Source: Roseovarius mucosus
GTDB taxonomy: Bacteria > Pseudomonadota > Alphaproteobacteria > Rhodobacterales > Rhodobacteraceae
Reading direction: 5' to 3'
DNA length: 30,295 nt
Assembly: GCF_002080415.1 (NCBI RefSeq)
Contig: NZ_CP020476.1
Coordinates: 1-30,295, forward strand
This document shows, in pieces, positions 15,880-22,766 of the stretch. A model generated the notes under the pieces. The model was not told where the DNA came from and did no database searches. It worked only from the letters and a program-made list of their open reading frames with translations. The stretch's first letter is position 1. Each line of letters begins with the position of its first letter. The translations under genes and the position numbers were made by a program.

Positions 15880-16794
15880 GTGAACCTATCCTTCCGCCAG
15901 CTACAGACATTTCGCGAGGTGATGAGGGCAAACTCACTTTCTGAGGCTGCACGCTCCCTCGGCCGAACGCAGCCGGCAGTAAGCGCTATGATTGCGAGTC
16001 TCGAGTCTCAAATGGGTTTTCGGCTTTTCGAGCGGGATCGCGGTCGACTGGTCCCGCGACCCGAAGCTCATTATTTTTATGAGGAGGCCGATTATATTCT
16101 CGGTCGCCTTGCCCAGACGGCGCTGACCATGCGGCAGATCGGCAATTTCGAGGAAGGCCAGTTGCGTATCGTCTGCACGCCCGCGACCTCGATTTACTTC
16201 ATGCCCAAGGTCGTCGCGCAATTTGTTCGCGACCGGCCCCGCTTAAAAGTGTCGCTGATGACGCGCTCGTCGAAGGTTGTCGAGGAATCGGTGGCATCGC
16301 AGCAATACGACATCGGACTAGCCGAAGCGCCGATCACACCGCGCGGAACGCTCGACACCTGCGCCTTCGCCATGCCGTGTGCCTGCGCGCTGCCGGCAGG
16401 CAGCCCTCTAGCACAGAAAGAATTCATCAGCCCGCCGGATCTGGCGGGGCATCCGCTGGCCCTGCTCTTTTCCGAACATCGAACCTGCCGCGACATGCTG
16501 ACAGCTTTCGAGGAAGCCGGGGTGCTGCCGATACAACGTTTCGAGACGCTGACTTTCGCGGCGGGATTGCAATTGGTGGCGGAAGGTCTGTGCGTGTCGA
16601 TTTGTGATCCAGTGACCGCCGCGAGCTATCACGTGCTGAACGGTGCTAAAGTGGTATTCCGCCCGTTCCGACCCAAGATCGAGTTGCCTCTCGTGGTGCT
16701 GACACCTACCTACAGGCCACCTTCCCTTGTAGCCGAGGCATTCGGGAAAGAACTTAAAGGCGCGCTTTCTGACCTGATCAAGGACTGGCACTAA
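15880..16794 (+). CDS. LysR family transcriptional regulator
   Basis: A 304-residue LysR regulator. The winged helix-turn-helix is at 1-65 (LSFRQLQTFREVMRANSLSE, AARSLGRTQPAVSAMIASLE, GFRLFERDRGRLVPRPEA), followed by the linker helix and a periplasmic-binding-like effector domain (EGQLRIVCTPATSIYFMPKV, YDIGLAEAPI, VLTPTYRPPS). The GTG at 15880 is preceded by GGAGG with a 5-base gap and begins exactly where LysR proteins begin; the open frame upstream to 15706 overlaps dctQ and is not coding. It is divergent from the TRAP-oxidase-RidA-bhcBC genes and is the likely regulator of that whole block, with a pathway intermediate as effector (inference). Confidence 0.93.
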   Translation: MNLSFRQLQTFREVMRANSLSEAARSLGRTQPAVSAMIASLESQMGFRLFERDRGRLVPRPEAHYFYEEADYILGRLAQTALTMRQIGNFEEGQLRIVCTPATSIYFMPKVVAQFVRDRPRLKVSLMTRSSKVVEESVASQQYDIGLAEAPITPRGTLDTCAFAMPCACALPAGSPLAQKEFISPPDLAGHPLALLFSEHRTCRDMLTAFEEAGVLPIQRFETLTFAAGLQLVAEGLCVSICDPVTAASYHVLNGAKVVFRPFRPKIELPLVVLTPTYRPPSLVAEAFGKELKGALSDLIKDWH

Positions 16795-16819
16795 ACCGAC
16801 ATGGCTCAGACTAGGTGTT

Positions 16820-16930
16820 TTGAGCCCACGATTTGATGATGCGATCCATTCGCTTGAATGAAAGGGCGCACTATGGGACGAGTTCGGCACGGCAGCGCCA
16901 TTACCACGCACGCCGTCAGAGCAGCAGTGA
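16820..16930 (+). pseudogene. IS481-like transposase N-terminal fragment
   Basis: From the ATG at 16858 the frame reads MKGRTMGRVRHGSAITTHAV and then RAAV, the characteristic start of IS481-family transposases, and then breaks off into unrelated sequence. The preceding 40 bases may be the IS left end. The following bases read ENVDPVRYIQEIELANKPPH in another frame, ending at a TGA near 17012, which I cannot assign. The fragment forms the far border of the metabolic island. Confidence 0.6.
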
Positions 16931-17051
16931 GAACGTCGATCCGGTCCGCTACATTCAGGAGATCGAGCTTGCGAACAAACCGCCGCACGGAGGCAGCATC
17001 AGCTCAGTTTGACGTTCGTCCCTTCGCGACGGGCGTTTTGACCTTGGCTGT

Positions 17052-17975
17052 TTATGCGTTCCAGACCGGTCGTGTACGCCAATCAGTTGGGAAACCCATT
17101 TTTGCGCGGTCGGAATCTGATTGTGCTTCGATCAGACTCCGCAGCCGATCTCGCCAAGTGCTGTCCGTCGCCTGCTTGTCCATCATGTGAAGCAGAACGA
17201 CCAATATGTTGTAGAGCCGATTGTCGTTCTCTTCTTGCTCGCCCTCGGTCACCAGTACCAAGTCATTCTTGAAACGCTTGATCTTGGGCAGTCGTTTGAC
17301 CGTCCTACGGTTCCACAGCCGTCCGTGATGTGCGCAGATGTTTCTGGTCAACGCCAACACTTGTAGAGTGCCCTCTACGATCTCTTTGGTTGGCAAGCCC
17401 AGATCACGTCCCACCCGCGACTTGATTGAATTGTCCTTTGTTGCCTGGAACCACTTCGAGAGCTCGCCAAGCGTCATCAATTCGGTTGCTGACCAAAGGG
17501 GCGGGGAATAGGGGTCCGTGTACTTGCCTTTGTGGTGCAAAATGAAGGTTTCTTCGGATTTTTCCACGGCCCGAGCGAGACGGACGAGCTGTTCGGCATG
17601 GTTCAAAAAGCCAGAGAACAGGCGGTGATCCAGATGGGCATGGGCACCGTGAGCATGTGCCATATGGTAGGTCCAGCGCGATCTCACATGCACTTCAACA
17701 CGTTCGATTGCTTCCAGTACCAGGACGCGCAACCTTCGGTCGAAGACATACAGATCGGTTACTGCGCTGAGAGTTGCGCCGCTTTCGAAGACCTTGCTGC
17801 GCGCGTTTCCGTTTGCTGGAGGTTTTTCGAAGGGGAGCCAGTAGGCGCTCAGCCTGTAGTATCCGACGGTCTCAAGCCACTTCTTTGCAGTGTCATGATC
17901 GCCGACATCCATACCACGCTGGATGAGGAGCTGTAGTTGTTGCTCGATGCTTGAAGGCGTCTTCGTGAACTTCAA
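17052..17975 (-). CDS. Abi family (Abi_2, AbiD/AbiF-like) abortive infection protein
   Basis: A member of the Abi_2 family, HEPN-related proteins known from abortive phage infection. The family start TPSSIEQQLQLLIQRGMDV is followed by LETVGYYRLSAYWLPFE, VFDRRLRVLVLEAIERVEVH and, near residue 211, the HEPN RNase signature RNICAHHGRLWNRR (R-N-x3-H). Expected role: toxic RNA cleavage or translation arrest on phage infection. The frame is open to 18146, but no ATG gives a sensible start before the family domain. I place the start at a TTG (17975), giving 307 residues, because the upstream bases form a hairpin-like leader (CCCCCC near 18004 pairing with GGGGGG near 18045). An ATG at 18113 is the alternative. 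Single gene. Confidence 0.8.
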   Translation of the reverse strand: MKFTKTPSSIEQQLQLLIQRGMDVGDHDTAKKWLETVGYYRLSAYWLPFEKPPANGNARSKVFESGATLSAVTDLYVFDRRLRVLVLEAIERVEVHVRSRWTYHMAHAHGAHAHLDHRLFSGFLNHAEQLVRLARAVEKSEETFILHHKGKYTDPYSPPLWSATELMTLGELSKWFQATKDNSIKSRVGRDLGLPTKEIVEGTLQVLALTRNICAHHGRLWNRRTVKRLPKIKRFKNDLVLVTEGEQEENDNRLYNILVVLLHMMDKQATDSTWRDRLRSLIEAQSDSDRAKMGFPTDWRTRPVWNA

Positions 17976-18331
17976 AGTATTGAGCAGACCCCTAAAAATA
18001 AGTAACCCCCCGGTATTGAGCTCGGCCTCTCGACCGGTCGCCTGGGGGGTGTTGTTGAGAGAGAGATATGTGCTGTTCGGATGAATGTCAACGTATCTGT
18101 ACCCAACGGCCATTTGCGAACAGTAGTGCAAGGGCGCTCTCCGCATGGCCCATCCTGTCCGTTCGTGACCTCGTGCAGTAGCTCGAGGTCACGAACGGAC
18201 AGGACCGCGCCCTAGTCTCCGGCCGGCTGCACCGGCCTTCGACCCGAGCCTGTCCTCCTCGCCCTCCCTGCGGCCCGAGTGCGCCGTGTCCGGTCTCTCC
18301 GAGCCCGCCCGCGGCGCGGCCGCATGGTCGT
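17976..18331. other. Structured region upstream of the abi gene
   Basis: About 350 bases without a confident gene. It holds the leader-like C6/G6 inverted repeat (about 18004-18050), a very long perfect hairpin (18153-18204, listed separately) and a GC-rich stretch (18205-18330) with small repeats such as CCGGCCGGC...CCGGCC. Confidence 0.5.
18153..18204. repeat. Perfect 21-bp inverted repeat with 10-base loop
   Basis: Arms 18153-18173 and 18184-18204 are exact reverse complements (core GTTCGTGACCTCG / CGAGGTCACGAAC); the loop is TGCAGTAGCT. No T-run follows on either side, so it is not a typical intrinsic terminator, although it lies downstream of the leftward lipoprotein gene. It could also be a protein-binding, recombination or single-strand origin structure. 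Confidence 0.85.
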
Positions 18332-18658
18332 TCAAGAAGGCAAGTCTCGGCCCATACGGGTAACGGTCTTGTTATTCCAGCATTCGTCTGCACTGCCAAG
18401 CGCGCGTATCTCAATCGCCGTCTCATGAACGCGCTCAGTCAGAGGATTGATGCTCCAAGGCTCGAAGTTTTGTGCTAATTCAGGAGGTCCGGCGGCAGGG
18501 GGAGCGCGATAGATTTCCACCACGCATGTAAAGACCTGCGTTTCACTCGCGACAACAGTGAGGCTTTCTACGCTTCCATCAGCTACAAAATGATCAGCGA
18601 TGTTCTCATCCAAGCAGCCGGATAGCAGGAAGATTGCAGTTAGCGGCCAAAATTTCAT
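18332..18658 (-). CDS. Small lipoprotein (108 aa class)
   Basis: Begins MKFWPLTAIFLLSGCLDENI: a short basic start, a hydrophobic stretch and the lipobox LSGC, with Cys15 as the lipid-modified residue, so it should be a membrane-anchored lipoprotein. The mature part has two more cysteines (in VFTCVVEIYRAPP and SADECWNNKT) that may form a disulfide. I recognise no family. The ATG at 18658 overlaps the stop of the upstream membrane-protein gene (ATGA), so they form a coupled pair. The longer frame to 18769 overlaps that gene and is rejected. Plasmid lipoproteins often act in surface or entry exclusion; here that is only a guess. Confidence 0.7.
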   Translation of the reverse strand: MKFWPLTAIFLLSGCLDENIADHFVADGSVESLTVVASETQVFTCVVEIYRAPPAAGPPELAQNFEPWSINPLTERVHETAIEIRALGSADECWNNKTVTRMGRDLPS

Positions 18659-18885
18659 GTGGCTCCGGCCAGCATGAATATGGCCAATCCGATCAACATT
18701 ACTACCATGTTGCAGGCCGCGATTGCGAGGAGTCTGCCGTTTCTTCCTCGGAAGAGTCCGGACATCCACTCAGCATCATAACCTCGCGGCATCGAACCCA
18801 TCCCTTGTATGAGAGCCAACGCAATTATTACATGCAATGCGCACGATCCAAGAAAGACGATAAGGGCTATTTTCGAGAGCATCAT
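18655..18885 (-). CDS. Small membrane protein, 76 aa
   Basis: Two hydrophobic segments (MLSKIALIVFLGSCALHVII and LAIAACNMVVMLIGLAIFML) joined by a polar, positively charged loop (PRGYDAEWMSGLFRGRNGR). No family recognised. Two adjacent ATGs occur at 18885 and 18882; neither has a strong ribosome site. Its stop overlaps the start of the lipoprotein gene. It is probably the first gene of a two-gene operon for a cell-envelope function. Confidence 0.65.
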   Translation of the reverse strand: MMLSKIALIVFLGSCALHVIIALALIQGMGSMPRGYDAEWMSGLFRGRNGRLLAIAACNMVVMLIGLAIFMLAGAT

Positions 18886-19056
18886 TCCGGAACATTAGCC
18901 GTATCGCGAGTGTCCGCAAAGGGCTCGTTCCCGACTTTCGCCGCGCTCTCCACGAACGTCTGCTGTTGGACAAAAACCTATGGTCAAAACGGGCGGGACA
19001 AATACGGTCCTTTTTGCCGCCCTGCCCTGTCCCAAGTAGGATCAATCGCTTAGCCA

Positions 19057-19105
19057 TGACAAAAACCCCCGGCAAAACCTTTGCGGTTTTGGCAGGTTTT
19101 TGTCA
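19057..19105. promoter_or_regulatory. Nested palindrome upstream of the resolvase (candidate res/operator)
   Basis: Outer arms TGACAAAAACC (19057-19067) and GGTTTTTGTCA (19095-19105) are exact complements; inside them CAAAACC (19073-19079) and GGTTTTG (19085-19091) pair as well. The whole lies just before the resolvase ATG at 19115, where res sites or autoregulatory operators are found. Confidence 0.6.
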
Positions 19106-19114
19106 CAGTGAGGC

Positions 19115-19654
19115 ATGATCATTGGATATGCCCGCGTCAGCACTGACGACCAGAGCCTTGATTCACAGACTGACGCGCTTTCGGACGCTGGAGCCGGGAA
19201 GATTTTCGCGGACCGGATCAGCGGATCGAAGCGCGCTCGACCGGAGCTGGACAGGATGCTGGACCAACTCCGCAATGGCGACGTTGTGACCGTCACCAAA
19301 TACGACCGCCTGGCGCGCTCGATGAAAGACCTGCTGGAGATTGTCGAGACGATCCGCGCGCGCGGAGCCGGCTTCCGGTCCCTGGCTGAGGACATCGACA
19401 CGACGACGCCGGCTGGCCGTCTTGTGTTCCATGTTTTTGCTTCCATTGCCCAGTTCGAGCGGGAACGGATTTCAGAGCGGACCAGGGAAGGGTTGGCCTC
19501 GGCCCGCAAGCGGGGCCGGATCGGCGGCAGGCCCCCTGCCCTTACAGCCGCCCAGAAGGATGAGGTGCGACGTATGCGCGATGAAGAACAGCGAGCGATT
19601 TCGGAAATCGCGCGCTTGTTTGAGGTCAGCGAGAGGACAGTACGGCGCGCTTGA
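19115..19654 (+). CDS. Serine recombinase (resolvase/invertase family)
   Basis: A 179-residue small serine recombinase. The catalytic domain runs from MIIGYARVSTDDQSLDSQTD (nucleophile Ser9) through DRISGSKRARPELDRMLDQL, the YDRLARS motif and the long E-helix FASIAQFERERISERTREGL. A short C-terminal helix-turn-helix follows (AISEIARLFEVSERTVRRA). Such proteins resolve plasmid multimers or cointegrates at res sites. GAGG lies very close to the ATG, so translation may be weak, but the start matches the family exactly. With the palindrome just upstream and a ParA system elsewhere, a multimer-resolution role is likely; a remnant of a Tn3-type element is an alternative, as no transposase is present. 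Confidence 0.92.
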   Translation: MIIGYARVSTDDQSLDSQTDALSDAGAGKIFADRISGSKRARPELDRMLDQLRNGDVVTVTKYDRLARSMKDLLEIVETIRARGAGFRSLAEDIDTTTPAGRLVFHVFASIAQFERERISERTREGLASARKRGRIGGRPPALTAAQKDEVRRMRDEEQRAISEIARLFEVSERTVRRA

Positions 19655-19696
19655 GTTCTACCGAGGACATGTTGATGATTTTGAAAGCAGCAAGAG

Positions 19697-20374
19697 ATGT
19701 CAGAAATTGATGAGATTCCAGAACGTATCTTCAGGATGGCGTCAGATGCGCTAACCCAAGCCAACACTCACGCGATCTTCAATGGGCCTGGGGTGGAGCA
19801 CTGGGCCAACATGTCCATCCTTGACGCGGCACACGCAGGTGAGCTGTTTCTAAAAGCTGTCATAGCACAAGCACACCCTCTATTAATTTTCCGAGACCTT
19901 TTTTCGCTTGATAAGTCTGGGCAAGAGCTGCTGGACATCAGGCACATCATTGAGCATGGCCGAACCTATAATCTGGAGCACCTGCCAAAGCTGCTTTGGG
20001 TGGTTCATGGGGAGCGCCTTCCAGACTTGGATAGCTTTGAAAAGCTACGAAAAGCCAGAAATGCGATTCAACATTTTTGCGCACCAGATATCGGTTGTCC
20101 GGGCGATCTAGCACTTACTTTCCTCTACCGAAACATTGACCCACTGATTAAGCGCCACTTCTCTGTTGACGCTGTAAACTTCATCGAACCCGATGAAATC
20201 GGCTATCTCGTCGAACATTTGATTCGTTTGGAACTGTCATTTTCAAGTTCTGAGGTTATTGAAATTTCCGAGTTCGTGATTTCAGAAGCACTAGCAAACG
20301 TAAGTGGTGCTTATCGGAAAAATGTTGAGCAGCGGATCTGTCAGTATCAGCGCGAGGACCCCAACGCTAGCTAA
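19697..20374 (+). CDS. Putative HEPN-like RNase-type protein, 225 aa
   Basis: No named family recognised. The protein is mostly helical: a helix with HWANMSILDAAHAGELFLKA, typical of HEPN-type proteins, then the motif KLRKARNAIQHF, where Arg121-Asn122...His126 gives the R-N-x3-H signature of HEPN ribonucleases. The C-terminal half is a helical region with EHLIRLELSFSSSEVIEISE. HEPN proteins are common as toxins or effectors in phage defence and toxin-antitoxin systems. Base composition is clearly more AT-rich than the mer and tra genes, a sign of separate origin. It follows the resolvase by 42 bases in the same direction. The start at 19697 has only a weak AAGAG site. No small antitoxin partner is visible next to it. 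Confidence 0.65.
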   Translation: MSEIDEIPERIFRMASDALTQANTHAIFNGPGVEHWANMSILDAAHAGELFLKAVIAQAHPLLIFRDLFSLDKSGQELLDIRHIIEHGRTYNLEHLPKLLWVVHGERLPDLDSFEKLRKARNAIQHFCAPDIGCPGDLALTFLYRNIDPLIKRHFSVDAVNFIEPDEIGYLVEHLIRLELSFSSSEVIEISEFVISEALANVSGAYRKNVEQRICQYQREDPNAS

Positions 20375-20536
20375 GTGAGCGGCGGATGTTTGGTGTAACA
20401 GGGTTCAGCTACAGACAGAGGCAAACCCCACGTTTGCTCTCCGCATGTTCTGGGCAGAACCACTTTCCCTGTTTGACGAATGCTGTTCAATGCATGAATG
20501 TCTGGTTGAAGTAGGTAAGCACAACCTAGGAGCGTC
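20375..20536. other. Spacer before the unknown/PIN gene pair
   Basis: About 160 bases without a gene. Short imperfect repeats (GCAAACC...GTTTGC around 20420-20437; AATGCTG/AATGCATGAATG around 20480-20500) are present. It should hold the promoter of the next gene; AGGAG at 20527-20531 is its ribosome site. Confidence 0.4.
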
Positions 20537-21601
20537 ATGCCGGACTATACAGAAGACTGGCACCCTGGCAGTTTCACAAAGAATTTTGGCTGGGGAAAGG
20601 ACGGTCGCGGCTTGGCGGAGCTGCACCAGGCCATTCGGGTCGGTTTCGGGGACGCAAAAAACGACGTTCCACGCGACGGCTTCCGTGAGCGCTTGGAAGC
20701 GCAAGGCATCAATTTTTACATCCCAGCAAATTTTTTCCTTTTCAACTACTCGAATGATACCGGAGACTGGATCGCTTTTGATGAGCTGGTATTTCAGGCT
20801 GTTTCCTTCGAGCATTCGGCTCACTTTGACCGACTTGCGCTTTTTGCCTTCAACCTCTCGCTGGTTGGTTCATGGCAAGGCGCACGACATTTTCAAAGAC
20901 GGCCAGCTTTGTGGTCAAACCGATACATCGTTGAAAGATTGGCTCAGACACACAAATGGGATGTAACGAAAGTCAACGCCAACGACATCCAATCCTTCCT
21001 TGATGGAGACGAGCGGTACAAAGCGCAGACATCTCGGAAACTAAGCACTAATTTGAGTTTCTTGTATCAGATTGGCGGCTTGAGGTCGGTAGTCGCGGAC
21101 ACCATTGAAAGGTGGTGGATGAACGCTTCATTCCTAGCAGCGGATCGACTTTGTCACCTTCGATATGCTCGCCGGTTGACCATATCTTCAATTAGAGAAG
21201 CTCTAGATGAGTTCGATTTTACCCCGCTGGCAGGCGGTAAAAACGTCGAAAAATCATATGCACTTGGCCGTCTGTTAGAAATGTATGTGTCTGTAGGTGG
21301 CCCGGCCAGATTCACGCGCTCGATAGAGGCTATCAGCACTGGTAAGACAAACGATCCACGCCCCTACGGTTTAGTGGACAAAAAGCTTCCTAGAGCACCC
21401 AAATCCCTCCCAGCGGGTGTTGTGAACACAATGGAGTGGCTTGACGCTTCTTATGAACTTCTCGACCACGACGAATTAAGAGCTTTCGATGTTGATCTGT
21501 TCGTTAGAGAGGCGTCGGTGCGCGCGCTTTCGAATATTCGTGAGCGTGGTATCAAACCAACCATGAGTTCATCAGACCTCATGTCGCTAATGCGAGGCTG
21601 A
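20537..21601 (+). CDS. Unrecognised 354-aa protein coupled to a PIN-domain gene
   Basis: I do not recognise the family. The protein is soluble and of mixed composition: an aromatic N-terminus (DWHPGSFTKNFGWGKDGRGL), a middle with FNLSLVGSWQGARHFQRRPA and a region rich in basic residues (RYKAQTSRKLSTNLSFLYQI), then a helical C-terminal half ending FVREASVRALSNIRERGIKP. It has no obvious catalytic signature, and a DNA- or RNA-binding role is only a possibility. The start has AGGAG five bases ahead. Its stop is one base before the TTG start of the PIN gene, so the two are translationally coupled, as toxin-antitoxin or defence partners are. It is much larger than a VapB antitoxin. AT-richer than the plasmid backbone. 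Confidence 0.7.
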   Translation: MPDYTEDWHPGSFTKNFGWGKDGRGLAELHQAIRVGFGDAKNDVPRDGFRERLEAQGINFYIPANFFLFNYSNDTGDWIAFDELVFQAVSFEHSAHFDRLALFAFNLSLVGSWQGARHFQRRPALWSNRYIVERLAQTHKWDVTKVNANDIQSFLDGDERYKAQTSRKLSTNLSFLYQIGGLRSVVADTIERWWMNASFLAADRLCHLRYARRLTISSIREALDEFDFTPLAGGKNVEKSYALGRLLEMYVSVGGPARFTRSIEAISTGKTNDPRPYGLVDKKLPRAPKSLPAGVVNTMEWLDASYELLDHDELRAFDVDLFVREASVRALSNIRERGIKPTMSSSDLMSLMRG

Positions 21602-21602
21602 T

Positions 21603-22028
21603 TTGGAACCGACATCAGCCTGCCTGGATACATCCGCTCTTATAGCACTTCTTAATGACGGTGAGGACGCGCACACGGCGGTTTTGCGTGAATTCCAAAA
21701 GTACAAATCGAGCGGAATGGTATTTATCACCGAGGTCGTTTTCGCCGAAGCGTCAGCAGGAATGAGTTCTGCTGAAGAGCTCAGGTTGGCGCTAGACGAA
21801 CTTGGTATCTCAGATCTGCGCGCAACTGATGAATGCCTGTTTTCTGCAGGCCAAGTTTTCAAGGAGTATCGACGTAGCAAGGGGACAGGGAAGAAGGACG
21901 GTGTCTTGCCGGATTTTATGATCGGTGCTGTAGCTAAGGCTAGAGGCGTCGCGCTAATCACATTGAACGACCGCGATTTTGTGAATAAGTTTAGCGACTT
22001 GGCTGTTATCAACCCTGTTAAGACATGA
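21603..22028 (+). CDS. PIN-domain ribonuclease (VapC-like)
   Basis: A 141-residue PIN-domain protein. The acidic residues of the metal site are in place: Asp9 in ACLDTSALIALLNDG, Glu44/Glu49 in FITEVVFAEAS, Asp104 in KKDGVLPDFMIGAVA, and Asp123/Asp125 in ITLNDRDF. PIN proteins are Mg-dependent RNases, often toxins of VapBC pairs. It starts with TTG at 21603, one base after the stop of the 354-residue gene, with GAGG five bases ahead (21594-21597). There is no small VapB-like gene, so the preceding large protein is its natural partner candidate. A free-standing defence nuclease is an alternative. Confidence 0.85.
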   Translation: MEPTSACLDTSALIALLNDGEDAHTAVLREFQKYKSSGMVFITEVVFAEASAGMSSAEELRLALDELGISDLRATDECLFSAGQVFKEYRRSKGTGKKDGVLPDFMIGAVAKARGVALITLNDRDFVNKFSDLAVINPVKT

Positions 22029-22058
22029 CCCTATAAATGAGGTCGTTGGGAAATACGA

Positions 22059-22766
22059 ATGTTTGAAACAAGCACTTACGATGATCCAGATGTCATGCCC
22101 ATGGAAGCGCGTAATCACTGGTCATTCATGGAAACAAACTCAGCATCTGCGGTTATGAACGCTGTCTGTCCAGAAGAGTGGAAGGACATCATAAGTATCC
22201 TGTCAACGTATCGTCTGGAGCCGCAGTATTGGTTGCGCGCAGGCGGCAACAGGGGCGATATAGCAGAACAGATCGACACCGCATTTCACGAAAGAGGCTG
22301 GCAAGAAACTCGATTAGACCTATCCACAAAAGGGCTCTTGTTTTCTAAAGATTCTGAGAAAATTGGAGAGCTGCCCGAGGTGTATCAAGAAGGTTATCTA
22401 GTCGATAACTTTAAGAATAGGGTTGTTCTAGACGTTGAGTGGAACGCCAAAGATGGCAATTTAGATCGCGATTTGGCAGCATATCGCTCTTGGTACGAAG
22501 CGGGAGTGATATCAGCTGGCGTGATAATCACTAAAGACCGGCTACCACTTCTAAAACTGGCCCGCCAACTGTGGGCTGATTACCAAGAAACACTTCCAGA
22601 AGAACAACGCACCAAGAAGCTCCCGATCGACCTTACAACCTCAACCGTCACTGCCTTTGATAAAGCTCAGATGAGAGTGAGGCGCGGAGTTATGGGATCT
22701 TGTCCTGTATTGATTGTGGCTGCGAACGAGAACACATGGGATGGGACACCTTATCAGGCTACTTAA
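22059..22766 (+). CDS. Type II restriction endonuclease, BglII/BstYI-like
   Basis: A 235-residue protein with the core of the BglII/BstYI restriction family: GYLVDNFKNRVVLDVEWNAK gives a catalytic cluster with Asp116, Glu127 and Asn129 (the D...ExN/Q form seen in BglII), then DGNLDRDLAAYRSWYEAGVI and SAGVIITKDR, the strand and helix that follow in this family. It would cut unmodified double-stranded DNA. The target cannot be read from the sequence; relatives cut GATC-centred sites. It converges with the methyltransferase gene: its TAA ends at 22766 and the other stop starts at 22767. Low GC like the preceding genes. Start ATG at 22059 with a GGGAAA ahead. Confidence 0.82.
   Translation: MFETSTYDDPDVMPMEARNHWSFMETNSASAVMNAVCPEEWKDIISILSTYRLEPQYWLRAGGNRGDIAEQIDTAFHERGWQETRLDLSTKGLLFSKDSEKIGELPEVYQEGYLVDNFKNRVVLDVEWNAKDGNLDRDLAAYRSWYEAGVISAGVIITKDRLPLLKLARQLWADYQETLPEEQRTKKLPIDLTTSTVTAFDKAQMRVRRGVMGSCPVLIVAANENTWDGTPYQAT

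Noticed and set aside
16858..17190. A 110-codon plus-strand frame
   Set aside because: Only the first 24 residues match IS481-type transposases; the rest is antisense to or upstream of the Abi gene and is not protein-like.
19042..19767. A 241-codon minus-strand frame opposite the resolvase
   Set aside because: Antisense of a clear serine recombinase; serine/arginine-rich shadow.
20405..20824. A 139-codon minus-strand frame over the start of the 354-aa gene
   Set aside because: The plus-strand gene has a good ribosome site and is coupled to the PIN gene; the minus frame has neither support nor domain.
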